DNA of 64,000 nucleotides from Stigmatella aurantiaca DW4/3-1 (lineage in GTDB: Bacteria > Myxococcota > Myxococcia > Myxococcales > Myxococcaceae). Location of the stretch: positions 1,755,501 through 1,819,500 of the forward strand of contig NC_014623.1 of assembly GCF_000165485.1 (NCBI RefSeq), written 5' to 3'. Of this stretch, positions 50,506 to 58,838 are shown piece by piece. Below the pieces are notes generated by a model, which saw nothing but the letters and a program-made list of their open reading frames with translations, made no database searches and was not told the origin of the DNA. A program made the position numbers and the translations under genes. Numbering within the stretch: the first letter of the stretch is position 1; every line of letters begins with the position of its first letter.

Positions 50506-51798
50506 TCAGCGCCCCGAGAGGAGGGCCAGGGGGTCCTCCAGGGGCTGTGGCATCACCCACACGGAGGCGGGTTGGAGGTAGACCTGGTTGAAGGCATGCA
50601 TGATGCCGGCCCAGCGGTCCGGGAAGAAGGCCCAGTTGTACTCCGTGGCGGGCGCGGTGAACGGATTGCCATCCCGGTCCGGCTGGGTGGCCGCGAAGGC
50701 CTCATAGGTCCACACCGTGGTGCCGAACTCCGTGCGGAGCGCGGGGCTGATGATCTCCAGCAGCGCGGAGCGGGAGACCTCGTCGGCCCGGGGGCTGGCC
50801 GGGGTGAAGACAGGCTGGGCCTGGTCATGTTGCTCGCGCCAGGCGATGTAGTTGGTGCCCATGGCGATGAGCGCATCCCGGTCCGCGGGGGTGGGGGCCA
50901 CGCGGGCCTCTTCATAGAGGGCGAAAGCCGCCAGCAGCAGGCTCTTCCAAGCCATGCCGGGGAAGAGCTGGTCCATCTGATACGGGCGGGGCGTGTCATG
51001 GGCGTGGGCGCGCGCATAGGTGTACGCGAGCCGGGCCTCCGCCAGGTTCGCTCCGGGAATCGAGAATGCCGTCAGCACCCGCTCGCCCGTCACGGCGCTC
51101 GTCTGGGCCTGGCGCCACGTGAGGTAGAGCCGCCCCGCGCCGCCGATGTCCGAAAAGATGGCCAGGTTGCTCTCGTGCAGGGTGCGCTCGAAGGTGCGCA
51201 CGATGGCCTTGGCCTTGTCGAGCGGCCAGAACCCGGGCGTGTGCCAGTAGATCCAGGCGAAGCGGGAGGCGGTGGTCAACAGGACCCGGGGATCGGCCAT
51301 CACCTGCACGTTCACGGCCGAGAGCAGCGCCGCGAGCGAGGCCGCCACGTCGGTGGGAAGGCCTTGCAGGGTGAGCTCCTGGGCGAGGCTCGCGATCGGC
51401 GCGCGGGCCGGGCCCGTGATGCCCGCCCGGTCCAGGGCATGGCCCACCGAGAATGAGGGCCAGGTCCGGGCGGCATCGATGATGCGCAGCGCGAGGGCCG
51501 CGCCGAGCATGCCCTTGCCCCCCGCGTGCGCGGCGTGCGGCGCGAAGCCGTACCACGTGGGCCGCACCAGGCTGCTGCCGCCGGGTTGGAAGGCCGGATC
51601 GAGCAAGGACTGCATCTCGTTGGCGAGCTGGATGTAGCCCTCGATGATGAGGCGATTGTCCTCCAGGGGCGTCGCGGCTTGGGCCGGGCGTGGGGGGAGC
51701 ATCACCAGCCCCCAGGTCAGCAACCACACCACGGGGGACAGGGAACGGAACGCAAAACGGCGGGAGGCGGAAATGGGACGGGGAAAGAGGCTCTCCAC
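50506..51798 (-). CDS. Secreted hypothetical protein
   Basis: The 430-residue product begins at a GTG with GGAG seven bases before it and has a signal peptide (…'LLTWGLVMLPPRPAQA', cleavage before ATPLED). The mature part is mostly helical, with 'DNRLIIEGYIQLANEMQSLL', 'FAWIYWHTPGFWPLDKAKAI', 'NLAIFSDIGGAGRLYLTWRQ' and a C-terminal 'NWAFFPDRWAGIMHAFNQVY'. I do not recognise the family. The frame is open far upstream of the GTG, but that part has no protein-like character. It precedes the M14 gene by about 45 bp on the same strand, so the two may be co-transcribed. Confidence 0.8.
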   Translation of the reverse strand: MESLFPRPISASRRFAFRSLSPVVWLLTWGLVMLPPRPAQAATPLEDNRLIIEGYIQLANEMQSLLDPAFQPGGSSLVRPTWYGFAPHAAHAGGKGMLGAALALRIIDAARTWPSFSVGHALDRAGITGPARAPIASLAQELTLQGLPTDVAASLAALLSAVNVQVMADPRVLLTTASRFAWIYWHTPGFWPLDKAKAIVRTFERTLHESNLAIFSDIGGAGRLYLTWRQAQTSAVTGERVLTAFSIPGANLAEARLAYTYARAHAHDTPRPYQMDQLFPGMAWKSLLLAAFALYEEARVAPTPADRDALIAMGTNYIAWREQHDQAQPVFTPASPRADEVSRSALLEIISPALRTEFGTTVWTYEAFAATQPDRDGNPFTAPATEYNWAFFPDRWAGIMHAFNQVYLQPASVWVMPQPLEDPLALLSGR

Positions 51799-52085
51799 GA
51801 TGAGGCTCCGGGATGGAAAGAATGGGAGGGCCAGGCAAGCTAGCTGCCAGGCGTCTGGTCTCTGTCCCGTCCCAGAAGCGTGTCGTGGAAGGTGTTGGAG
51901 GGCCAACAGTCCGGGAGAGCCCTGGGAGCGCCTCCTTCTGGGCAGGGGAGCGGGCCAGCGCTCTGAACGGTCTGCTATCCGCCGTGAGGGGGCCATGCTA
52001 CGAGGCCCCTCACGCGCATCCCGTGTCATTTGACGTGCTGAATCTGGCCTCTTGGACCAGAGGCGGGTGCCATGAACTCGGCCCA

Positions 52086-53990
52086 ATGACTTTGACTCTC
52101 TCCGAGCGCTTCACCGCATGGGTGGTTGACGACAGCCCGATGGAGGCCGAAGCCGTTCAGCGGGTGCTGGAGGCTTCGGGAGATGTCGAGATCTTCCTGG
52201 ATGGCGCCACGCTCCTCGAGCGCATCTCGCTGGCCCCCTTGCCCGACGTCATCGTGCTCGACTGGATGCTGCCGGGCTCTTCGGGACTCGAAATCTGTAG
52301 CTTCCTGCGTCTGCGCTGGGATGAGGCGGAGCTGCCCATTCTGCTGCTCACCGCGCGAGGGGCCAAAGCGGATGTCGTCGAGGGGCTCTCCGCTGGGGCC
52401 AACGATTACGTCTCCAAGCCCTATGCGCCCGAGGAGCTGGCCGCGCGGGTCTCGGTGCTCGTCCGGCTCCGGCGTGCCCACCTGCGTGCGCTCCGGGCCG
52501 AGTCCGAGGTCCGGCAGCGTGAGACCGACTACCGCCGGTTGACGGACAACCTGCCAGATGTCGTGTCACGCATTGATCACCAGCACCGCCACCTCTATGT
52601 GAGCCCGAGCGTCACGCGGCTGTGGGGGCTTCCGGCCGAGCACTATCTGGGAAAAACGACCGTCGAACTCGGCATGCCCGCCAATCAGGTGGCCGCGTGG
52701 AATGCCGCCGTGGATGCCGCCCTGAGAGGGCGCGAAGCGTCCATGCATTTCGATCTCTCGTCCCGGGGCGGGCTCCGCCACTTCCATTCCCGCGTCGTTC
52801 CCGAGCGGGATGAGGAAGGCAATGTGGTGTCGGTCCTGTGCATCGCGCGGGACATGACGTCCCAGGTCCGGGCCGAGCAGGCGCTGCGCGAGAGCGAGGA
52901 GCGGTTGCGGCTGGCGCTCGAGGTGGGAAAGATCGGGACGTGGGACAGCGATCCCCGGACGCTGGAACTCACATGTGATGCCCGGGCCACGGTGCTCTTC
53001 GGTCTGAAGCCGGAGCGCAAGGCGCACCCGGATCACCTCTACGAGCCGTTGTCTCCCGAAGACCGCGAGCGCGTCCGCGCCGAAGTGGACAAGGCGCTGG
53101 TGGGTGAGAACGGCGGCCTGTTCGCCTCCGAGTACCGGACGCCCCTGGCCGCGGATGGCATCGAGCGCTGGGTGTCGGTTCAAGGTCGTGTCTTCTTTGA
53201 TGGGCAGGGCCAGGCGGTGCGCTTTCTCGGCACCGTGAGGGACATCTCCGAGGGGCGGCGCCAAGAAGAGGAAGCCCGGCAGATGGCGGAGTTCCAGGAG
53301 AAGCTGGTGGCCATCGTGGGGCATGACTTGCGCAACCCCTTGAGCGCGATTCAGGTCTCCGCGGCGTTGTTGGCCCGGAAGTTGGGCGAGCCGTCCCTCT
53401 TGAGAAAACTTCACGTCATCTCCACCGCCGCCGATCGGGCGGGGCACATCACGAGGGATTTGCTGGACCTCACCCAGGCGCGGCTGGGAGGAGGCATTCC
53501 CGTGCGTCCCCAGCCCTGTGAACTCCATGCCGTCATCCGGGAGGTGGCCGAGGAGCACCACGCGGCCCATCCCGAGCGTGACATCCGGCTGGACCTGGCC
53601 GGTACGGCCGAAGGTGTATGGGATCCTGAACGGCTCGCGCAGGTCGTGGCGAATCTTTTGAGCAATGCCTTGAACTACAGCCCTCCCGGGACGCCCGTGG
53701 AGATCTCAAGCCAGCGGCATGAGGAGGAACTCGTTCTGCGCTTCCATAACCAGGGACCTCCCATTCCCGAGGAGATGCGTTCGCGTCTCTTCGCGCCCTT
53801 CAAGCGCCGCCCAGAGCGGAGTGCGGGCCCGCGGGATGGGTTGGGGCTGGGGCTCTACATCGCCGAGCGCATCGTGTCGGCCCATGGAGGGCATATTGGC
53901 GTGGACTCCACCGAGCTCCAGGGGACGACGTTCTTCGTCCACCTGCCTTGGCGTTCTCCGGCGATGCTGGTCCTGGACCCCGAGGGCTGA
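52086..53990 (+). CDS. Receiver - PAS - PAS - histidine kinase hybrid
   Basis: The 634-residue cytoplasmic protein has an N-terminal receiver domain (residues 8-125; Asp59 in 'VIVLDWMLPG', Lys in 'YVSKPYAPEEL'), two PAS domains (about 145-265 and 275-395, 'ADGIERWVSVQGRVFFDGQG'), and HisKA/HATPase with His413 in 'VAIVGHDLRNPLSAIQ', 'QVVANLLSNALNYSPPG' and 'GLGLGLYIAERIV'. A receiver placed before the kinase suggests it is switched by another kinase. The start codon is uncertain. It is convergent with the AraC gene, 9 bp apart. Confidence 0.92.
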   Translation: MTLTLSERFTAWVVDDSPMEAEAVQRVLEASGDVEIFLDGATLLERISLAPLPDVIVLDWMLPGSSGLEICSFLRLRWDEAELPILLLTARGAKADVVEGLSAGANDYVSKPYAPEELAARVSVLVRLRRAHLRALRAESEVRQRETDYRRLTDNLPDVVSRIDHQHRHLYVSPSVTRLWGLPAEHYLGKTTVELGMPANQVAAWNAAVDAALRGREASMHFDLSSRGGLRHFHSRVVPERDEEGNVVSVLCIARDMTSQVRAEQALRESEERLRLALEVGKIGTWDSDPRTLELTCDARATVLFGLKPERKAHPDHLYEPLSPEDRERVRAEVDKALVGENGGLFASEYRTPLAADGIERWVSVQGRVFFDGQGQAVRFLGTVRDISEGRRQEEEARQMAEFQEKLVAIVGHDLRNPLSAIQVSAALLARKLGEPSLLRKLHVISTAADRAGHITRDLLDLTQARLGGGIPVRPQPCELHAVIREVAEEHHAAHPERDIRLDLAGTAEGVWDPERLAQVVANLLSNALNYSPPGTPVEISSQRHEEELVLRFHNQGPPIPEEMRSRLFAPFKRRPERSAGPRDGLGLGLYIAERIVSAHGGHIGVDSTELQGTTFFVHLPWRSPAMLVLDPEG

Positions 53991-53999
53991 GCCCCAGCC

Positions 54000-55046
54000 T
54001 CAGCTGCCCGTGGCGGCGCTCGGGTCGAGTTCCAGCACGGGGGGCTCGGGCGTCACCCGGGAGGGCCGGGTGCGGCGCCCCCTGCGGTAGGCCCCCGGCG
54101 CGACGCCTTCCCAGCGTTTGAAGGCCCGGTTGAATGACGCCTCGCTGTGATAGCCGGCATGCGCCGCGACTTCGCTCAGCGAGAGGTTGCTCTCGCGCAG
54201 GAGCTGGGCGGCCTTGGTCATTCGCCACCGGGCAAGGTACTCCAGCGGAGGGTCTCCCACGAGGCTGCTGAAGCGGGCGGCGAACCCAGAGCGGGAGAGG
54301 GCCACGGCCGCCGCGAGGCTCTCGACGGTCCAGGACTCGGCGGGCCGTTCGTGGATGAGCGCGAGGGCTTTGCCGATCTGTGGGTCCGCGAGTGCGCACA
54401 GGCCATGGTTCTGGCACCCGCCCGCGGCGATGTGCGTGCGGATGGCCTGCACCAGCAGGATGTCCGCGAGACGGCTCATGACGACCGTGGTGCCGGGCCG
54501 GGTCGAGGTGCTCTCCGCGATGAGCAGTTGCACGGCGGAAGCCAGCGACGGGGCCGCCATGGACGAATCGGCGGCGACGTGAATGACGCGCGGCAGCTTC
54601 TCGAAGAGCAGCGTGCGGGGCGCGGCACCGAACTGGAAAGCCCCCGTGACCAGGGTGCTCCGGGCACCTTGCCCCCCCAGCCGCAGGGGGGCTCCCAGGG
54701 CGAGGGCCCGTTGGCAGGCGCCGCCTTCCATCACATGGATTGGACTCCCCTCGGCATCCCGGAGGCAGTAGCTCCCCCCATGAGGCAGCAGTGCCAGGTC
54801 GCCTGCCGAGAGGGTCAGGGGAGCGCCGCTCCCTTCGAATTCGAGAAGGGCACCCCCGCGCGAGACGACGACGATGTGGGCGGCCTCGCCGTCAGGAAAT
54901 TGGATGCCCCAGGGGGCATGGAGGTCGAAGCGCCCGTAAACAAGGGTCGACAGGCGCATCGAGTCCAGCACTTCCGCGAGGACATCGGTTGCGTGCCCGT
55001 CCTCATTGCTTGGACGGCCGGTCAATTCTTTTGGACCCATTGCCAT
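54000..55046 (-). CDS. AraC family transcriptional regulator
   Basis: The 348-residue protein has an N-terminal cupin-type sensor (AraC_N/cupin_6: 'VVVSRGGALLEFEGSGAPLT', 'LSAGDLALLPHGGSYCLRDA') and a C-terminal pair of HTHs with 'VALSRSGFAARFSSLVGDPP', 'YLARWRMTKAAQLLRES' and 'VAAHAGYHSEASFNRAFKRW'. This subclass commonly controls a nearby oxidoreductase gene. It is divergent from the old yellow enzyme gene with 72 bp between starts, so that is the probable target. An Arg-rich tail follows the HTH. Confidence 0.92.
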   Translation of the reverse strand: MAMGPKELTGRPSNEDGHATDVLAEVLDSMRLSTLVYGRFDLHAPWGIQFPDGEAAHIVVVSRGGALLEFEGSGAPLTLSAGDLALLPHGGSYCLRDAEGSPIHVMEGGACQRALALGAPLRLGGQGARSTLVTGAFQFGAAPRTLLFEKLPRVIHVAADSSMAAPSLASAVQLLIAESTSTRPGTTVVMSRLADILLVQAIRTHIAAGGCQNHGLCALADPQIGKALALIHERPAESWTVESLAAAVALSRSGFAARFSSLVGDPPLEYLARWRMTKAAQLLRESNLSLSEVAAHAGYHSEASFNRAFKRWEGVAPGAYRRGRRTRPSRVTPEPPVLELDPSAATGS

Positions 55047-55118
55047 GGAACGTCCATAGCCGCCTGGACATTTTACGTCCACACCGGCTGAGCCGGAACC
55101 CTTTCCGAGGACACCACC
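55047..55118. promoter_or_regulatory. Divergent promoter region, AraC regulator / ene-reductase
   Basis: Only 72 bp separate the two start codons, so the promoters must overlap or nearly so. The segment is relatively AT-rich near 55066-55076 (TGGACATTTTACG). An AraC operator is expected here but no repeat was identified by eye. Confidence 0.45.
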
Positions 55119-56204
55119 ATGGAAGACACCCCGAGTCTTTTCTCTCCTTTTCGCCTGGGCGGTCTCGAACTGAAGAACCGGATGGTGATGGCCCCCATGA
55201 CGCGAAGCCGGGCGATTGAGGGCAACGTGCCCAACCCCCTGGCATCCACCTATTACGTCCAACGCGCCTCCGCGGGGTTGCTCATCACCGAGGCCACGCA
55301 GGTGAGCCCGCAGGGGGTTGGCTACATCCGCACGCCGGGAATCCATTCTCCCGAGCAGGTGGCGGGCTGGAAGAAGCTCGTCGAAGCGGTTCACGCCGAG
55401 GGCGGGAAGATCTTCGCGCAGCTGTGGCACGTGGGCCGCGTGTCGCACCCTGACTTTCATGATGGGGCGCTTCCGGTGGCCCCGTCGGCGCTTGCCGCGG
55501 AGGGCGAGGTGTTCACGCTGCGCGGCAAGACCCAGATGGTGACGCCTCGGGCGCTCGAGCTGAGCGAGATCCCGGGGGTCGTCGAGCAGTTCCGGCGCGG
55601 TGCCGAGAACGCCAAGGCGGCGGGGTTCGACGGCGTCGAGATTCACGGCGCGAATGGTTACCTGCTCGATCAGTTCCTGCGCGACGGCTCCAACCAGCGC
55701 ACCGACGCCTACGGCGGCAGCATCCAGAAGCGCGCGCGCTTTCCGCTCGAAGTCGCCGAGGCTGTGGCCGGCGTGTGGGGCGCCCAGCGGGTGGGATACA
55801 GGCTCTCTCCGTACTTTTCCTTCCAGTCGATGTCGGATCGCCAGCCCATCGAGACCTTCTCCTACATCGCCGAGCAACTGGGCCAGCTCGGCCTCGGCTA
55901 CATCCATGTGTCGGAGGCCATCAGCGGCGTGATGGCGCCCCCGCCCGGGGCCGTCCGCATCACCCCGCTGCTGCGGCAGAAATTCAAGGGCGCCCTGATC
56001 GCCAACGGGGGCTATGACGCGCACGCCGGCCAGGCGGTGATTGCCCGCGGCGAGGCGGATCTGGTGGCCTATGGCGTGCCGTTCCTCGCCAACCCCGACT
56101 TGCCCAAGCGGTACGAGCTGGGCAGCCCGCTCAATGCTCCGGACCGGGCCACCTTCTATGCGGGCGAGGAGAAGGGCTACATCGACTATCCCGCGCTCAG
56201 GTGA
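55119..56204 (+). CDS. Alkene reductase, old yellow enzyme family (NemA-like)
   Basis: The 361-residue FMN TIM-barrel enzyme shows 'LKNRMVMAPMTRSRAIEGNV', 'KIFAQLWHVGRVSHPDF', the substrate-binding His/Asn pair in 'GVEIHGANGYLLDQFLRDGS' and 'LIANGGYDAHAGQAVIARGE'. Members reduce activated C=C bonds, nitro compounds and electrophilic stress agents with NADPH. It is divergent from an AraC regulator, matching inducible electrophile-detoxification pairs. Length and motifs are normal. Confidence 0.94.
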   Translation: MEDTPSLFSPFRLGGLELKNRMVMAPMTRSRAIEGNVPNPLASTYYVQRASAGLLITEATQVSPQGVGYIRTPGIHSPEQVAGWKKLVEAVHAEGGKIFAQLWHVGRVSHPDFHDGALPVAPSALAAEGEVFTLRGKTQMVTPRALELSEIPGVVEQFRRGAENAKAAGFDGVEIHGANGYLLDQFLRDGSNQRTDAYGGSIQKRARFPLEVAEAVAGVWGAQRVGYRLSPYFSFQSMSDRQPIETFSYIAEQLGQLGLGYIHVSEAISGVMAPPPGAVRITPLLRQKFKGALIANGGYDAHAGQAVIARGEADLVAYGVPFLANPDLPKRYELGSPLNAPDRATFYAGEEKGYIDYPALR

Positions 56205-56254
56205 TCCAGCGTGTGGGCGCGCCGTCACGGCCGCAGGTGTCCTGCACCAGGACA

Positions 56255-56275
56255 GGGCTGGGTGCACCCCAGCCC
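56255..56275. terminator. Hairpin terminator between convergent genes
   Basis: An 8-bp perfect stem GGGCTGGG/CCCAGCCC with a five-base loop, preceded by a second small hairpin (GTCCTG-CACCAGGAC), lies between the ends of the ene-reductase and acyltransferase genes. Confidence 0.65.
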
Positions 56276-56283
56276 CCTGCGGC

Positions 56284-56988
56284 TCAGGCGACTTCCGAGA
56301 CTGCCTCCTCTTCACGCAGGCGGGGCACGCTCTCCAGGTCGGGGTATTTCCCGCGGACGTCCCGGTAGAACTCCCGGATCCGGTCCATGTCGGCGCGCAC
56401 GTTGCCCGTGGGGGAGAAGAGGGGACCGAGCCCCGCGGTCTTCCGCCCGAAGTCCAGATAGGACAGGAGGATGGGCACCTGGGCGCCCCGGGCGATGTGG
56501 TAGAAGCCCGACTTCCAATACTCCACCTTCTTGCGCGTCCCATTGGGGGGAACCGCCAGGTAGAGCGTGTCGGACTGCTTGAAGCGCTCCACCACCTGGT
56601 GCACCAGGCCCTGCGGGGAGCGCCGGTCCACGGGAATTCCGCCCAGCGCCTTCATGAACCAGCCAAAGGGGCCCTCGAACAGCGTGTGCTTGCCCATCCA
56701 AGAGAGGTCGATCCCCAAGATGTAGGCCGACGCGAGCATGTAAGGCAGATCCCAATTCGAGGTGTGCGGCGCGGCAATGAGGACGAATTTTTTCGTCTTG
56801 GGCATTTCTCCTTCGAAGCGCCAGCCAAAAGCCTTCATCCACGTTCTGCCCATTCCGTACTTGATGCGCCGCCACATGCCACGGAATCCTTCCAGGAGAG
56901 ACTGCCGGTTGAACCTCCAGGCTACCTGCTCCCTGGATCCCGGGATATCGAATCTGGAAGCACGTGACGCGCGGTTGTTCCCTGGCAT
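56284..56988 (-). CDS. 1-acyl-glycerol-3-phosphate acyltransferase-like protein
   Basis: The 234-residue protein has the PlsC acyltransferase marks: the HxxxxD-type block 'IAAPHTSNWDLPYMLASA', 'KHTLFEGPFGWFMKALGGIP', 'VDRRSPQG' and 'YLAVPPNGTRKKVEYWKSGF' (where the usual EGTR reads NGTR). A conserved Glu to Asn change in that motif is uncommon and could affect phosphate binding. It is membrane-associated through the hydrophobic middle. The start is uncertain; the chosen ATG has no strong ribosome binding site. Confidence 0.85.
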   Translation of the reverse strand: MPGNNRASRASRFDIPGSREQVAWRFNRQSLLEGFRGMWRRIKYGMGRTWMKAFGWRFEGEMPKTKKFVLIAAPHTSNWDLPYMLASAYILGIDLSWMGKHTLFEGPFGWFMKALGGIPVDRRSPQGLVHQVVERFKQSDTLYLAVPPNGTRKKVEYWKSGFYHIARGAQVPILLSYLDFGRKTAGLGPLFSPTGNVRADMDRIREFYRDVRGKYPDLESVPRLREEEAVSEVA

Positions 56989-57042
56989 GCGAGCCTGTAG
57001 AAGAGGACGACCTTGGGTTCTTCCTGCCGGGAAGGGTGAACG

Positions 57043-57720
57043 GTGGACCTGGCCGCCTTCCTGTTGAGCCTGCGTCTCGCCGCGTGGACGACGTTCATCC
57101 TCCTGGGGTTGGGTTTGCCCATCGCCTGGTGGCTGGCCTCCTCCCGCTGGCGGTGGAAGTTCCTGGTGGAGGCCGTGGTCGCGCTGCCCCTGGTGTTGCC
57201 CCCCACGGTGCTCGGCTTCTACCTGTTGGTCGCGCTCGGCCCGCGCAGTCCGCTGGGCAAGGGGTTCGAGGCGCTCGTGGGGCATGCGCTCCCCTTCAGC
57301 TTCGAGGGACTCCTGCTGGCGTCGGTGCTCTACAGCCTGCCCTTCTCCGTCCAGCCTTTCTCCGCGGCGCTCGCGGGTGTGGATCGTCGCCTGCTGGAGG
57401 CGTCGTGGTGCCTGGGGGTGTCGCGCTTCCAGACCTTCGTGCGCATCGTGCTGCCCCTGTCCGCCACGGGCATCCTCTCGGGCATGGTGCTCACGTTCGC
57501 GCACACGCTGGGTGAGTTCGGGGTGGTGTTGATGGTGGGCGGGAACCTGGAGGGGCGGACCCGCACCTCCTCCATCGCCATCTATGACTCGGTGCAGGCG
57601 CTGGATTACGCGTCGGCGGGCCAGACGTCGCTGGTGTTGCTCGCCGTCTCGTTCGCCGTGCTGACGCTCACCTATGGGCTTCAGCGTGGGGTGTGGACAC
57701 CATGGTTCCGGCGCTCGTAG
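57043..57720 (+). CDS. modB: Molybdate ABC transporter permease
   Basis: The 225-residue inner-membrane protein has about six helices and the permease EAA loop 'LLEASWCLGVSRFQTFVRIV' followed by 'LPLSATGILSGMVLTFAHTL' and 'GEFGVVLMVGGN', which is diagnostic of ModB/CysW-type permeases. 'PLVLPPTVLGFYLLVALGPR' matches ModB specifically. The GTG start follows GGGAAGGG. It overlaps modC by 19 bp. No modA (binding protein) gene lies next to it. Confidence 0.92.
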   Translation: MDLAAFLLSLRLAAWTTFILLGLGLPIAWWLASSRWRWKFLVEAVVALPLVLPPTVLGFYLLVALGPRSPLGKGFEALVGHALPFSFEGLLLASVLYSLPFSVQPFSAALAGVDRRLLEASWCLGVSRFQTFVRIVLPLSATGILSGMVLTFAHTLGEFGVVLMVGGNLEGRTRTSSIAIYDSVQALDYASAGQTSLVLLAVSFAVLTLTYGLQRGVWTPWFRRS

Positions 57721-58790
57721 CCGAGCTTGAGAAGCGCTTTCGCGGGGGGCCCACCATTCAGGCCTCCCTGGAGTGGAGCGCCCAACCTGGGCGGGTCGCG
57801 GTGCTGTTTGGCCCCTCGGGGGCGGGAAAGACGACGGTGCTGCGGTGCCTCGCGGGGCTCGACCGGCCCGAGCGCGGCCGGATCCTCTTTCACGGCGAGC
57901 CCTGGTGCGACACCCAGGCGGGGGTGTTCTTGCCGCCCCAGCAGCGGCGCGTCGGCCTGCTCTTCCAGGACTACGCCCTCTTTCCCCACCTCACCGCGGA
58001 GCAGAACGTCCAGTACGGCCTCGCGCACCTCCCGGCTTCCGAGCGGCGTGAGCGCTCACGCGCCCTCTTTTCGCTGCTCCATTTGGAGGGGCTCGAGCGG
58101 CGCGGGCCGCGGGAGCTCTCCGGGGGCCAGCAGCAGCGGGTGGCGCTGGCGCGGGCCCTGGCCATCCGCCCCAGACTGTTGCTGCTGGACGAGCCCCTGT
58201 CCGCGCTGGATGCTCCCTCGCGCGAACAGCTCCGGGGCGAGCTGCGGCGGCTGCTCCGGGAGTTCGGCGTTCCCACCGTGGTGGTGACGCACGACCGGCT
58301 GGAGGCGCTCGCGCTGGGGGATGACCTGGTGGCGATGGAGGGAGGCCGGGTGTGCCAGGTGGGGCCCGTGGCCGAGGTGTTCAACCACCCGGTGGCGCTC
58401 CCGGTGGCCCGGATGACGGGGTTCGAGACGGTCCTGCCCGGGAGAATCCTCCGGCGCGAGGAGGGGTTGGCCACGGTGGCCGTGGGGCCTCATGCCCTCA
58501 CCGTCCTGGAGCCGACGCAAGCTGGAGACGAGGTCTTCGTCTGCCTCCGCGCGGAGGATGTCACCCTGGGGCCTCCCGATGCCGCGCCCACCAGCGCGCG
58601 CAACCGCCTGCCCTGCACGGTGGTGTCCCTCGTGCCCGAGGGGGCCCTGGTCCGGGTGGCGCTCGATGCGGGGTTCCCGTTGGTGGCGCGGGTCACCCGC
58701 TTCTCCCGGGAAGAGCTGGGGCTCGCCGAAGGGCAGCCCGTCACCGCCACCTTCAAGGCGCCCGCCGTGCGGCTGGTGCCGCGCTCATGA
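57702..58790 (+). CDS. modC: Molybdate ABC transporter ATP-binding protein
   Basis: The 362-residue ATPase has Walker A 'LFGPSGAGKTTVLRC', Q-loop 'LLFQDYALFPHLTAEQNV', signature 'LSGGQQQRVALARALAI', Walker B 'LLLLDEPLSALD' and switch 'VVVTHDRLEAL'. A C-terminal Mop/TOBE-type domain (about 290-362) probably binds molybdate to regulate uptake. The ATG inside the end of modB is chosen; a GTG three codons upstream is also in frame. Confidence 0.92.
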   Translation: MVPALVAELEKRFRGGPTIQASLEWSAQPGRVAVLFGPSGAGKTTVLRCLAGLDRPERGRILFHGEPWCDTQAGVFLPPQQRRVGLLFQDYALFPHLTAEQNVQYGLAHLPASERRERSRALFSLLHLEGLERRGPRELSGGQQQRVALARALAIRPRLLLLDEPLSALDAPSREQLRGELRRLLREFGVPTVVVTHDRLEALALGDDLVAMEGGRVCQVGPVAEVFNHPVALPVARMTGFETVLPGRILRREEGLATVAVGPHALTVLEPTQAGDEVFVCLRAEDVTLGPPDAAPTSARNRLPCTVVSLVPEGALVRVALDAGFPLVARVTRFSREELGLAEGQPVTATFKAPAVRLVPRS

Positions 58791-58838
58791 CGCGGTGCAG
58801 TGCGAGCCCGGCGCGCCTGTGGCAAGCTCGCGCCCTGC

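Noticed and set aside
50506-52086. A longer N-terminus for the secreted hypothetical protein
   Set aside because: Nearly 100 extra residues are Arg/Pro-rich and overlap the leader of the divergent hybrid kinase gene. The GTG with GGAG places a signal peptide at the N-terminus.
54000-56543. Reading the AraC gene as an 847-residue protein
   Set aside because: The upstream ~500 codons are antisense to the ene-reductase and acyltransferase region; the regulator aligns from its own ATG near 55046.
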